In this document: positions 54,505 to 63,002 of the stretch, piece by piece
How positions within the stretch are numbered: the first letter of the stretch is position 1
Layout of the letters: the number at the start of each line of letters is the position of its first letter
Source: Sulfurovum sp.
GTDB taxonomy: Bacteria > Campylobacterota > Campylobacteria > Campylobacterales > Sulfurovaceae
DNA: 64,000 nucleotides
Assembly (NCBI GenBank): GCA_027049035.1
Contig: JALTVI010000018.1
Location: 155,691 to 219,690, forward strand
Direction: 5' to 3'
Made by a program: the position numbers and the translations under genes
Notes under the pieces: generated by a model
Told to the model about the DNA's origin: nothing
Seen by the model: the letters and a program-made list of their open reading frames with translations, nothing else
The model's database searches: none

Positions 54505-54576
54505 TCTTCTTCGATATACACAATAATCAAAAACAGTTTTAGGCTATAATGTGACCATTATGTAAAGGTTGCTGTC

Positions 54577-54987
54577 GTGCAAAGATATATTCTGGTTTTT
54601 ATAGTGCTGGGTGCCGGGTTTGTTTATGCCGATGTTACTATGCACAAACGGCCTGTTTGGCCACGACCGGTACATCCGATTGAACCGGATCGTCCACATA
54701 AAAGACCGACTGTTCGTCCCGTTGTCGTTCCGCATGTCGATACTGCTTACATCAACAACACCTATGTCACACAGGAGAGCTGTGATGAGTACAGGAAGCA
54801 TATCGATGCGCTCAATGCCTACATCGACAAGCTTGAAAAAGAGATTCATGATCTCAAAGAGAAAGAGTATGCCAAACTGCGTGAAAAATTGAAAAAAGAG
54901 CATACGCAGGAGTTGCGGCAGTTTGAAAAACGAAAGAGCAGTGTCAAGAGCGAGAACAGGATTATCGTCAAGGAAAAAGCGCAATAA
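54577..54987 (+). CDS. Exported His/Pro-rich coiled-coil protein
   Basis: 136 residues from a GTG (AAAGG about 8 bases upstream; TATAAT at 54545-54550). Signal peptide (QRYILVFIVLGAGFVYA), a Pro/His/Arg-rich segment (KRPVWPRPVHPIEPDRPHKR), one cysteine, then a strongly charged coiled coil (YIDKLEKEIHDLKEKEYAKL). I do not recognise it; metal binding by the His-rich part is conceivable. Confidence 0.6.
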   Translation: MQRYILVFIVLGAGFVYADVTMHKRPVWPRPVHPIEPDRPHKRPTVRPVVVPHVDTAYINNTYVTQESCDEYRKHIDALNAYIDKLEKEIHDLKEKEYAKLREKLKKEHTQELRQFEKRKSSVKSENRIIVKEKAQ

Positions 54988-55017
54988 TATCTGTTGATGC
55001 AAACAAGGAGATAGATG

Positions 55018-55509
55018 ATGACACCCGAAGCAATTGCACAGGAGCGCATTGCGCTTTGTAGAAAAGAGCGGCGCGAATGGCTTGACCTAAGCGGTCTTGG
55101 ACTGAAGCAAATACCCGCAGAGTTAAGTGAACTTGTCTGGCTTCGGAGGCTCTCCGTTTCCAGAAACGACATAGGCTCCATCGAGAGGCTGGCTCCCTTG
55201 ACGCAGCTGCACAAGCTTGCCTTTTCGCACAACCGTATCAGCGATCTTTCGCCGCTTGCAGGGAATGAGCGGCTGAAATTTCTCTTTATGAAGCACAACC
55301 GGATAAAGTCGGTGGATGTACTGGGAGGGCTTTCTACGCTTAAAAAGATCGATGCGCACCACAATTACATCGAGCATATCGATGCTTTGGTCGGTCTGCC
55401 AAAACTGGTCTATCTGGATGTATCGTACAACCATATTGAAAATCTTGAAGTGGTAAAAAAGATGAGGTTGAAATGGTTTAACGGGGAGTGTCAAATGTGT
55501 CAGTGGTGA
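55018..55509 (+). CDS. Leucine-rich repeat protein
   Basis: 163 residues from ATG 55018 (AAGGAG 7 bases upstream; ATG 55015 is too close). At least four LRR units of the SDS22-like/22-residue type (LVWLRRLSVSRNDIGSIERL, LTQLHKLAFSHNRISDLSPL, LKFLFMKHNRIKSVDVL, LPKLVYLDVSYNHIENLEVV). No signal peptide. Its stop codon lies on the CCA end of the convergent tRNA-Glu gene. Interaction module; partner unknown. Confidence 0.85.
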   Translation: MTPEAIAQERIALCRKERREWLDLSGLGLKQIPAELSELVWLRRLSVSRNDIGSIERLAPLTQLHKLAFSHNRISDLSPLAGNERLKFLFMKHNRIKSVDVLGGLSTLKKIDAHHNYIEHIDALVGLPKLVYLDVSYNHIENLEVVKKMRLKWFNGECQMCQW

Positions 55510-55578
55510 CCCCTAGGAGACTCGAACTCCTGTGGCATGGATGAAAACCATGAATCCTAACCGCTAGATGAAGGGGCC
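55504..55578 (-). tRNA. tRNA-Glu (anticodon TTC), copy 2 in transcription order
   Basis: Minus strand: acceptor GGCCCCT/AGGGGTC, discriminator A, CCA; anticodon stem CATGG/CCATG with loop TTTTCAT (TTC); T-arm AGGAG-TTCGAGT-CTCCT. Identical over the tRNA to the copy at 55604-55678. The LRR gene stop overlaps its 3' end. Confidence 0.95.
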
Positions 55579-55603
55579 GCACATAACAAAAACAAGTATC
55601 AAG

Positions 55604-55678
55604 TGGTGACCCCTAGGAGACTCGAACTCCTGTGGCATGGATGAAAACCATGAATCCTAACCGCTAGATGAAGGGGCC
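55604..55678 (-). tRNA. tRNA-Glu (anticodon TTC), copy 1
   Basis: Same sequence as the neighbouring copy, displaced by exactly 100 bases, separated by a 25-base spacer. The two are transcribed together from the right. Tandem duplication of tRNA-Glu. Confidence 0.95.
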
Positions 55679-55738
55679 ATTGACAACTTGTGGACGGAAT
55701 TATATAAACTGATGCCTTAAATCACTCTTAACCTACGC

Positions 55739-55744
55739 TATAAT
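55739..55744 (+). promoter_or_regulatory. -10 box of the lipoprotein gene
   Basis: TATAAT 26 bases before the ATG; AGGGAGAAAA lies between them as ribosome site. Confidence 0.45.
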
Positions 55745-55770
55745 TTTGATAAAAAATAGGGAGAAAATCT

Positions 55771-56262
55771 ATGATACGTTATCTGTATGGCATAGCAGCG
55801 CTTTTTTTGTTGCTACTGCAAGGGTGTGGCGAGCCGCCGAAACTCAAAGGTGAGAGTGCGATGATCGTGCTGAAGACACCGGTGATGAGGTATGCGGACA
55901 TGGGCTTTGTCTATGAGGGACCCTCTGAAATAAAGGCGGAGATTTACGGCAGCGGCCAGGCACTTTTTACACTGCGCATCACGCCTCAAAGTGTCTGCAC
56001 CAGCCGATTTGCCTGCCTTGACAGAAAACGTTTCAATGCACAGATGCTCTCAAGATACTATCCTGAGGATACAATAGAGCGTATTTTTCGTGCAAAACCT
56101 GTTTTCAATGGGAAAAATGTCGTAAAAAAACGTAACGGCTTTACACAAAAACTTTTTGCTCCGGGAAAATACAATATTGAATACTCCGTTTTAAATAATG
56201 AAACGGTTTTTCGTGATACAATCAATAAAATTGTCATAAAAATCAAACGGATGCGAGGTTGA
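55771..56262 (+). CDS. Putative lipoprotein
   Basis: 163 residues. A lipoprotein signal peptide with lipobox LLLQGC (Cys19), followed by a mostly beta domain ([40 protein letters not shown]). One base separates it from nfo. Campylobacterota genomes often have similar small lipoproteins; function unknown. Confidence 0.75.
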   Translation: MIRYLYGIAALFLLLLQGCGEPPKLKGESAMIVLKTPVMRYADMGFVYEGPSEIKAEIYGSGQALFTLRITPQSVCTSRFACLDRKRFNAQMLSRYYPEDTIERIFRAKPVFNGKNVVKKRNGFTQKLFAPGKYNIEYSVLNNETVFRDTINKIVIKIKRMRG

Positions 56263-56263
56263 G

Positions 56264-57154
56264 ATGAAGTATGTCGGAGCACACGTGAGTGCCAGCGGCG
56301 GTGTGGAGAACGCACCGCTCAATGCGATGGCGATAGGCGCCAAGGCCTTTGCCCTTTTTACAAAAAACCAGCGCCAGTGGGTTGCCAAACCGCTGACACA
56401 GGAGTCGATCGATGCGTTCAAAGCCAACCTTGAAAAGAGTGGTATCCTCCCCAAACACGTGCTGCCGCACGACTCCTACCTCATCAACCTGGGACACCCC
56501 GAAACGGACAAGCTTGAAAAGTCGCGTACGGCGTTCATCGATGAACTGGAGCGCTGTGCGCAGCTGGGGCTTGACAAGCTCAATTTCCATCCTGGTTCAC
56601 ATCTGGTGAAGATCCCTAAGCGCGATCCGCACTACGAAGAGAAGCTGATGGAAGCCGAACTGCACTGTCTGGATGTCATCGCAGAGTCGATGAACCTTGC
56701 CATAGAAGCGACGGCAGGCTCCAATGTGAAACTGGTCATCGAGAACACTGCAGGGCAGGGGAGCAACCTCGGCTACAAATTCGAGCACCTCTCCTATCTT
56801 ATAGACAAGGTGGAAGACAAAAGCCGAGTAGGCGTCTGTCTTGATACCTGCCACACCTTTACCGCAGGCTACGATCTGCGTACCCGTGAAGCGTACGATG
56901 AGACAATGGATGCCTTCGAACGTATCGTCGGCTTCAAGTACCTGATGGGGATGCACATCAACGACTCCAAGCCGCCGTTGGGATCGCGTGTAGACCGCCA
57001 CCAGTCGCTGGGGCTTGGTGAGATCGGCTGGGATGCTTTCCGGTTCATCATGAACGACCCGAGAATGGATGATATTCCGCTGGTGCTTGAGACGATCAAT
57101 GAAGAGATCTGGCCCGAGGAGATCAAAGCGCTCTATGCGCTGGTTGAAGCATAG
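56264..57154 (+). CDS. nfo: Endonuclease IV (AP endonuclease)
   Basis: 296 residues. Cuts DNA 5' of abasic sites using three zinc ions. Family motifs [77 protein letters not shown]. Zinc ligands are within these. GAGGTTGAG precedes the ATG. Confidence 0.97.
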   Translation: MKYVGAHVSASGGVENAPLNAMAIGAKAFALFTKNQRQWVAKPLTQESIDAFKANLEKSGILPKHVLPHDSYLINLGHPETDKLEKSRTAFIDELERCAQLGLDKLNFHPGSHLVKIPKRDPHYEEKLMEAELHCLDVIAESMNLAIEATAGSNVKLVIENTAGQGSNLGYKFEHLSYLIDKVEDKSRVGVCLDTCHTFTAGYDLRTREAYDETMDAFERIVGFKYLMGMHINDSKPPLGSRVDRHQSLGLGEIGWDAFRFIMNDPRMDDIPLVLETINEEIWPEEIKALYALVEA

Positions 57155-57183
57155 TGTTCAAACCAGAAAAGGAGGAAAAGAGA

Positions 57184-58452
57184 ATGAAAATCAGATTTGC
57201 CTATCTGTTTATTGTAGTGTCGGCATTTGTGCTGATGGGATGTGGAGGAGCGGACAGCTTGGACCAGCCGCCAAAAGAGGAGGTAACTGGAGGAGAGGTT
57301 GCTGTTGATTTCAGTGCCGAGACGATGCGGAATATCCTAATCTCGGAAGGAGCGATTCCTGCAGATTACAACAATTCGATTTTCGGGTATAAAGCATACA
57401 AGATCCCCTACGAAACGACCGATGAAGAGGGTAACCGTGTCAAGGTCTCCGGCCTGATGGTCGTACCGACAGGTGTGCCTGAAACAATGAAACAGGCGGG
57501 TTTTTCACTGGTAAGCGATTCTCACGGTACGATTTTTGCCAATGCGGAAGCGCCTACGGTCATCGCCGAAACGACAAACAGTCCGGACGGTGCGCCTATT
57601 ATCCTGACGGCACTGGGCGGTTTTGTTACCCTGCAGGCAGACTATATAGGCTTTGGCGATTCGCTGGGACATTACCATCCCTATCTTTTGAAAAGTTCTT
57701 CTGCCGCAACGACTGTCGATTTTATCAATGCAGCGCGTGAGTTCGCGGAAAACAACGGTATTCCGTTAAACGGGCAGCTTTTTGTAACCGGTTACAGTGA
57801 AGGGGGATATGTTGCAATGGCAGCGCTCGAGGCACTGGAAGAGGCAGGAGACCCCGTTGCTTTTGCCGCGCCGATGGCCGGCCCCTATATGCTCGACCGG
57901 ATGGGCCAGGCAGTGTTGGCAGCAGATACACTTCCTGTTCCCTCCTTTATTGCCAATGTTGCGTACGCCTATGCTTTACGATATGGGGTGACTGTCGATA
58001 CGCTTGTGAAAGAGCCGTATGCCTCGGCACTCCCCGTACTGTTTGACGGCAGCAAAGCAAGACCCGAAATTGATGCCCAATTAACACATGTTACTGCGGA
58101 TCTTTTTACTGCAGGTGCAATCAGTGGTCTAACGACACTCGATTCCAATTACTGGTTTACACAGACACTTCAGTTGAACAGTACGGCCTACTACCCGGGA
58201 CTCCAGACTACTACACGACTGGTACAGTGTATCGGGGATGATGTCATCCCTTTTGTGATGTCAACAGGAACAGCAACAGTTATGCGTGACAATTTCGGGG
58301 CGGCAGATATCGATGTGATTCCGGTTGAAGTGGCGATCACCGGAGATCTCAATACCTCTTTGCGCCTGGGACATGCGGAGTGTGCGACACCGGCATACGG
58401 TGTGGTATCCAAGATCTTCTCAGACGTACGTAGAGCAACGATAGGATATTAG
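57184..58452 (+). CDS. Alpha/beta-hydrolase lipoprotein (lipase-like)
   Basis: 422 residues from ATG 57184 with GGAGGAAAAGAGA upstream. Lipobox VLMGCGG gives a lipidated N-terminus. Catalytic elbow GYSEGG (G-x-S-x-G) and GFGDSLGHYHPY precede it, resembling secretory lipase (LIP/Sec-lip) type hydrolases. Late His (LGHAECATP) is a plausible triad member. It leads a cluster with FadL and an acyl-CoA ligase, suggesting release of fatty acids from external lipids; substrate unproven. Confidence 0.78.
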   Translation: MKIRFAYLFIVVSAFVLMGCGGADSLDQPPKEEVTGGEVAVDFSAETMRNILISEGAIPADYNNSIFGYKAYKIPYETTDEEGNRVKVSGLMVVPTGVPETMKQAGFSLVSDSHGTIFANAEAPTVIAETTNSPDGAPIILTALGGFVTLQADYIGFGDSLGHYHPYLLKSSSAATTVDFINAAREFAENNGIPLNGQLFVTGYSEGGYVAMAALEALEEAGDPVAFAAPMAGPYMLDRMGQAVLAADTLPVPSFIANVAYAYALRYGVTVDTLVKEPYASALPVLFDGSKARPEIDAQLTHVTADLFTAGAISGLTTLDSNYWFTQTLQLNSTAYYPGLQTTTRLVQCIGDDVIPFVMSTGTATVMRDNFGAADIDVIPVEVAITGDLNTSLRLGHAECATPAYGVVSKIFSDVRRATIGY

Positions 58453-58461
58453 GAGTAAAAC

Positions 58462-59688
58462 ATGAAAAAGACACTATTGGTTTCAGCCGCAGCAGCTACT
58501 GCACTGACGGCAGGGGCATACAAGCTTCCGGAGCAGTCGGTCAACTCCATGGCACTGAGTGCAGCCTATGTGGCACATACCACACAGGCAGATACTGCCT
58601 ACTTCAACCCTGCCAATATGGCGTTTATGGGAGAGAAACACTATTTTGACGGTGCTGTGACGCTGATCCACCTGCCTTCAAACGAGTTTGTCAGTATACC
58701 GCCGTATGCCGGAGCATCGGAAACGGAAAATATTGTTGTGCCGACAATGCACTATGTCTCAGCCCCTACAGGGGACTTCCGATGGGGTGTGAGTCTGGTT
58801 GTTCCCGGAGGATTGACGAAGCGGTGGAATACGCCCTACCAGAAACTCTATGCGGAGGAGTTTACACTTGAAAATATCGAGCTCAATCCGGTCTTTTCCT
58901 ATAAAATCAATGAACAGCTTGCTATCGGTGGTGGCCTGCGTATGGTTTACAGTAAAGGTGTGGTAAAGAGTGACGGAAGAGGGGGAACGCCCTATCCAAT
59001 CGCACGGGAGATGAAAGGCGATACGATTGAGTTTGGCTACAATCTTGCACTTGCCTACCGTCCTGCCGAAGATGTTAATATGGCAGTAACCTACCGTTCC
59101 AATATTGACCTTAAAGAGGAGGGAACAGCAAACCTCTATCTGGGAAACGTCGGAAGCCAGTATGACGCAACAGTAACCGTACCGCTTCCTGCAGCACTCA
59201 ATATTGCCGTTTCCAAAACGTGGAACAAGACATTTACACTGGAGCTTGGCTATGAAAGAACCTTCTGGTCGACCTACAAGCAACTCGATTTTCAATATGC
59301 CCAGCCAGTAACAAACCCTGTACTCAAGCAGGCATTTGACACGCCCATCCCAAAGAACTGGAAAGATACCAACACCTATAAGATCGGGGCAACGATGGTG
59401 ATGGACAAGATCACTGTGATGATGGGATTTGCGATCGATGAGACACCGATCCCCGATGAGACACTCAGTTTCGAACTGCCAGACAGTGATGCGAAGGTCT
59501 TCTCCATGGGTTTCAGATATCAGCAGACAGAAAATCTTTCATGGGGAGCAGCATTCCTGTATGACAGTAAAGAGCCTATCTCTATTCCACCCGGTGTGTC
59601 GGACAATGCACTGCTCAAGCTGACGGGTGCCAGTTTCAATGGGGGCGGTGCCTACCTGACGACAATAGGACTCTCTTACGAGTACTAA
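58462..59688 (+). CDS. FadL/OmpP1-family outer-membrane transporter
   Basis: 408 residues with signal peptide (KKTLLVSAAAATALTAGA). FadL features: an N-terminal SVNSMALSAAYVAHTTQADT hatch-like segment with DTAYFNPANMAFM (the NPA motif), then a barrel and a terminal Tyr (LSYEY). Imports long-chain fatty acids or other hydrophobic compounds. Nine bases after the lipase gene, one base before the ligase gene. Confidence 0.88.
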   Translation: MKKTLLVSAAAATALTAGAYKLPEQSVNSMALSAAYVAHTTQADTAYFNPANMAFMGEKHYFDGAVTLIHLPSNEFVSIPPYAGASETENIVVPTMHYVSAPTGDFRWGVSLVVPGGLTKRWNTPYQKLYAEEFTLENIELNPVFSYKINEQLAIGGGLRMVYSKGVVKSDGRGGTPYPIAREMKGDTIEFGYNLALAYRPAEDVNMAVTYRSNIDLKEEGTANLYLGNVGSQYDATVTVPLPAALNIAVSKTWNKTFTLELGYERTFWSTYKQLDFQYAQPVTNPVLKQAFDTPIPKNWKDTNTYKIGATMVMDKITVMMGFAIDETPIPDETLSFELPDSDAKVFSMGFRYQQTENLSWGAAFLYDSKEPISIPPGVSDNALLKLTGASFNGGGAYLTTIGLSYEY

Positions 59689-59689
59689 G

Positions 59690-61255
59690 ATGGAGTATCC
59701 GTTCAATACCCTTTACGAGATCGCGCAGCACCAGGCAAAAAAGCGCGGTGGCAAAACGGCGCTCTTTGTCGATGAGGCAAAAATCCGTTACCGAGACATT
59801 CTGCAAAAGGCTGACACGCTTGCGGCCGTACTGGCAGAACAGGGGGTGAAGCGGGGCGACAGGGTCGCACTCTTTTTGCGCAACTCTCCGGAATTTGTCT
59901 ATGCCATCTTCGCTGTCTCCAAACTGGGTGCGATTCTGGTACCCGTCAACACCTTTCTCAAAGCCGATGAACTCAGCTATATTCTTGAAGACAGCGGTGC
60001 ATCGGTGCTGATGGCTTCGGCCATACACGCCAAAGTGGTCGACGCTTCGAACGCATCGGAGGTGTGCAGCTCTGTCTTCTGGGAGGGGGATATTGAAAAT
60101 ACAGGAGAGAACGATATTCGTTTCGATGATGTATGGGAGCAGCATGCCCAGGTACCCTACCAAGCGGGAAAACTGGACGATACGGCTGTACTCATCTATA
60201 CTTCCGGAACGACAGGCAAGCCCAAAGGGGCGATGCTGAGCAACCGAAACATCCTCTCCAATGCCGATTCCGGACGTCAGACGATCCGTGTAACGCACAG
60301 AGACCGTGTCATTGTCTTTTTACCGATGTTCCACTCCTTTACCTTTACCATCGGTGTCATTTTGCCGCTCTATATCGGTGCGAGTATCGTCATCATCAAA
60401 TCGCTGCAGCCTTTCAGCAACATTTTCAAACAGACGCTGATGAAACGGGTGACGATCTTTTTCGGCGTACCTGACGTCTACAATGCGCTTGCCCGTGCGA
60501 AGCTGCCATGGTACTTTATGTGGTTCAATCGTATCCGCGCGTTCATCTCCGGTGCGGCACCGCTGCAGCCAAAGACCCTCGATGCGATGGCACAGAAGTT
60601 CAAGCGCGCTACGCTGCTTGAAGGCTACGGGCTGAGCGAAGCGAGCCCGGCGGTCTGTATCAATACGTTTGAAAAGCAGAAAGCCGGTTCGGTGGGAACG
60701 GCGCTGCCCGGGTACGAGATGAAGATCGTTGACGAGCATATGAACGAACTGCCTCACGGGGAGATCGGTGACATTATCGTCAGGGGAGAGAATGTCATGC
60801 AGGGGTACTGGAAGCGTCCCGAAGCGACAGCAGAGACCATTGTCAACGGCTGGCTCTTGACAGGGGACATGGGATACATGGATGAAGAGGGCTTCCTGTT
60901 CATCGTCGACCGCAAGAAAGATCTCATTATCTCCAAGGGGATCAACATCTATCCAAGAGAGATCGAAGATGCCATCGACAGCCATCCTCATGTGAAGGCG
61001 TCTGCGGTGGTCGGCATTTTCGATGAGAAGAGCGGTGAGATCCCCATCGCTTACGTAGAGCTGGAAGAGGAGGTTGAAGCGCTGGATGAGGCGGGGCTTA
61101 AAACACACCTGCAGAGCCAGCTTGCCAATTTCAAGCTGCCAAAGCAGATTCACGTCATCGAAGAGCTGCCAAAGAATGCGACGGGGAAAGTGCTCAAGCG
61201 GGTGCTTAAAGAGCAGCTTGCCAAGGCGGAGGTGGCCGATCAAAGCGCTGATTAA
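59690..61255 (+). CDS. Long-chain acyl-CoA synthetase (AMP-forming)
   Basis: 521 residues, ANL superfamily. Motifs: LIYTSGTTGKPKGAML (P-loop), LLEGYGLSEASPAV, WLLTGDMGYMDEEGFLFIVDRKKD and a C-terminal catalytic Lys in PKNATGKVLKR. Activates fatty acids to acyl-CoA. It would use fatty acids brought in by the adjacent FadL-type protein, for membrane recycling or degradation. It ends inside the region where the nagA frame begins. Confidence 0.9.
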   Translation: MEYPFNTLYEIAQHQAKKRGGKTALFVDEAKIRYRDILQKADTLAAVLAEQGVKRGDRVALFLRNSPEFVYAIFAVSKLGAILVPVNTFLKADELSYILEDSGASVLMASAIHAKVVDASNASEVCSSVFWEGDIENTGENDIRFDDVWEQHAQVPYQAGKLDDTAVLIYTSGTTGKPKGAMLSNRNILSNADSGRQTIRVTHRDRVIVFLPMFHSFTFTIGVILPLYIGASIVIIKSLQPFSNIFKQTLMKRVTIFFGVPDVYNALARAKLPWYFMWFNRIRAFISGAAPLQPKTLDAMAQKFKRATLLEGYGLSEASPAVCINTFEKQKAGSVGTALPGYEMKIVDEHMNELPHGEIGDIIVRGENVMQGYWKRPEATAETIVNGWLLTGDMGYMDEEGFLFIVDRKKDLIISKGINIYPREIEDAIDSHPHVKASAVVGIFDEKSGEIPIAYVELEEEVEALDEAGLKTHLQSQLANFKLPKQIHVIEELPKNATGKVLKRVLKEQLAKAEVADQSAD

Positions 61256-62375
61256 TGCGAGACTTATTGCAGACGGCAAGATATACGAGAATGTGACGAT
61301 TCTCTTTGACAATACCATACGCGCTGTCAACAGAGATGTCAATACCGCCGGATGTGAAGTCATCGATGCCAAAGGCGCATATGTTTCGGCAGGTTTCATC
61401 GACATCCATATTCACGGCAGCGGCGGTACGGATGTGATGGACGCGACCCCCGAGGCGCTTGAGACCATTTCGAAAACCCTGGTACAGACCGGTACCACCT
61501 CTTTTCTTGCCACGACGATGACAATGTCGCAAGAGCATATTGACGCGGCAATTGACAATGTGCGTGCATCTCAAAAATGTGTAAACGGTGCGCAGATCTT
61601 GGGTGTGCATATGGAAGGCCCTTTCATCAACCCCATCAGACAGGGGGCACAGGATGCCAAATTCGTTCAAACGCCGCGGTTCTCCTCTATTGAAAAACAT
61701 ATGGACCTGGTCAAAGTGATCACCCTCGCACCGGAAATGGAAGGCGCGGAAGCGTTCATCCGTAAAGTAAGGCAGCAATATCCCAAAGTGCTGCTCAGTA
61801 TCGGACACTCCGATGCCACTTACGATGAGGCAAAAGAGAGTTTCTGGTGTGGGGTACGCCACGCAACCCATCTCTTCAACGCGATGCCGCCGCTTAAACA
61901 CCGTGCACCAGGCATTGTTGGTGCGGTGTTTGACGATGAACGCGTCAGCTGTGATGTCATCGCCGATCTGGTGCACCTGCATCCGGCGACACTGCGTATG
62001 GTCTGGAGAGAAAAAGGGAACAACCTTATGCTCATCACCGATGCGATGCGTGCGGGGTGTATGAAAAACGGCTCTTATGATCTTGGGGGACAGCAGGTAG
62101 AGGTGGCAGACGGTGAGGCGAGGCTTGCCGACGGTACACTTGCAGGCAGTGTGCTGAAGATGAACGAAGCAGTGCGCAATATGGCGGTACACACTTCTAT
62201 GACACTGCCTCAGGCCATTCGAAGTGTTACGGAACTGCCTGCGCAAAAACTGCACCTTGAAAAGAAAGGGAAGCTGGAGGCGGGCTTTGATGCCGATATG
62301 GTCATCTTTGATGAAGGGTTGGGTATCATAGCGACATTCGTTGCAGGTGAAATGAAATACCAAAGGAGTCTATGA
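61218..62375 (+). CDS. nagA: N-acetylglucosamine-6-phosphate deacetylase
   Basis: About 380 residues. Amidohydrolase that converts GlcNAc-6-P to GlcN-6-P. FIDIHIHGSGGTDVMDATPE, GVHMEGPFINPIRQGAQD, LSIGHSDATYDEA, GVRHATHLFNAMPPLKHR and MLITDAMRAG hold the metal ligands. The start is uncertain: a TTG at 61218 has weak AAAGAG 4 bases upstream; GGAGG (61228-61232) points to an ATC at 61239, a very rare start. Either way it overlaps the ligase gene. Followed by an EIIA-Glc gene one base later. Confidence 0.85.
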   Translation: MPRRRWPIKALINARLIADGKIYENVTILFDNTIRAVNRDVNTAGCEVIDAKGAYVSAGFIDIHIHGSGGTDVMDATPEALETISKTLVQTGTTSFLATTMTMSQEHIDAAIDNVRASQKCVNGAQILGVHMEGPFINPIRQGAQDAKFVQTPRFSSIEKHMDLVKVITLAPEMEGAEAFIRKVRQQYPKVLLSIGHSDATYDEAKESFWCGVRHATHLFNAMPPLKHRAPGIVGAVFDDERVSCDVIADLVHLHPATLRMVWREKGNNLMLITDAMRAGCMKNGSYDLGGQQVEVADGEARLADGTLAGSVLKMNEAVRNMAVHTSMTLPQAIRSVTELPAQKLHLEKKGKLEAGFDADMVIFDEGLGIIATFVAGEMKYQRSL

Positions 62376-62376
62376 G

Positions 62377-62847
62377 ATGTTCGGATTGTTCAAACGCAAA
62401 GTAAGAGAGGTGCATGCTCCGGTGGATGGGCAGGTGGTAGACATTACCGAAGCGCCGGACGAAGTATTTGCCGGCAAGATGGTCGGTGACGGGGTAGCGA
62501 TAAAGCCCGTCAGCGATACCTTTTGTGCCCCCATCGACGGTGTGGTCAGCAAGATCTTTTCGACAAACCACGCTTTTAGTATCAAGAGCGATAAAGACCT
62601 TGAGGTGATGGTACACATCGGTCTTGAGACCGTAGCGCTGGATGGAAAAGGCTTCGAGCGTTTGGTAGAAGAGGGCGCGCAGGTCGCTGCGGGTGACCCG
62701 GTCATCAAAGCCGACCTCTCCTACATTGCAGAGCATGCCAAAAGCACCATCACTCCCATTGTTGTCTCTGAAACGAGTGATGTCAAAAAGATAGAGAAAA
62801 AACTTCGCATCGTCAAGCAGGGCGATGTTGTCATGGAGGCGGAGTGA
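62377..62847 (+). CDS. PTS glucose-type EIIA protein
   Basis: 156 residues, full EIIA-Glc (Crr) domain: VHAPVDGQVVDITEAPDEVF, FSTNHAFSIKSDKDLEVMVHIGLETV (the phosphorylated His is in VHIG). EIIA passes phosphate from HPr to a sugar permease or acts as a regulator. No EIIB/EIIC, HPr or EI gene is in this window. Overlaps the next small gene by one base and follows nagA, so an amino-sugar role is likely. Confidence 0.9.
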   Translation: MFGLFKRKVREVHAPVDGQVVDITEAPDEVFAGKMVGDGVAIKPVSDTFCAPIDGVVSKIFSTNHAFSIKSDKDLEVMVHIGLETVALDGKGFERLVEEGAQVAAGDPVIKADLSYIAEHAKSTITPIVVSETSDVKKIEKKLRIVKQGDVVMEAE

Positions 62848-62942
62848 TGCCTCAGTCCAACTCCGATACCGTAATGTATATCCTCTATGCGGTGATTATC
62901 GTGGCGACCATCGTCATTTTGAAGATGCCGAAGAAGAAGTAG
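62847..62942 (+). CDS. Small single-span membrane protein, 31 aa
   Basis: Starts at the ATG overlapping the EIIA stop by one base (TGATG). MPQSNSDTVMYILYAVIIVA followed by TIVILKMPKKK: one hydrophobic helix and a basic end, the pattern of a real microprotein. GGAGG lies 5-9 bases upstream within the EIIA gene. Possible partner of EIIA at the membrane; function unknown. Confidence 0.5.
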   Translation: MPQSNSDTVMYILYAVIIVATIVILKMPKKK

Positions 62943-63002
62943 TATGGAAGTTCTTTTTAGTATATCCCCAATTGTATTTTGGGAATACGTAGATAAATAT
63001 TT

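Noticed and set aside
55504..55678. Direct repeat of 75 bp with 25-bp spacer as a CRISPR-like or att pair
   Set aside because: It is explained by two tRNA-Glu genes with full cloverleaf features.
60320..61405. 361-residue minus-strand frame opposite the acyl-CoA ligase
   Set aside because: Shadow; ANL motifs are on the plus strand.
61206..62363. 385-residue minus-strand frame opposite nagA
   Set aside because: Shadow; amidohydrolase motifs are on the plus strand.
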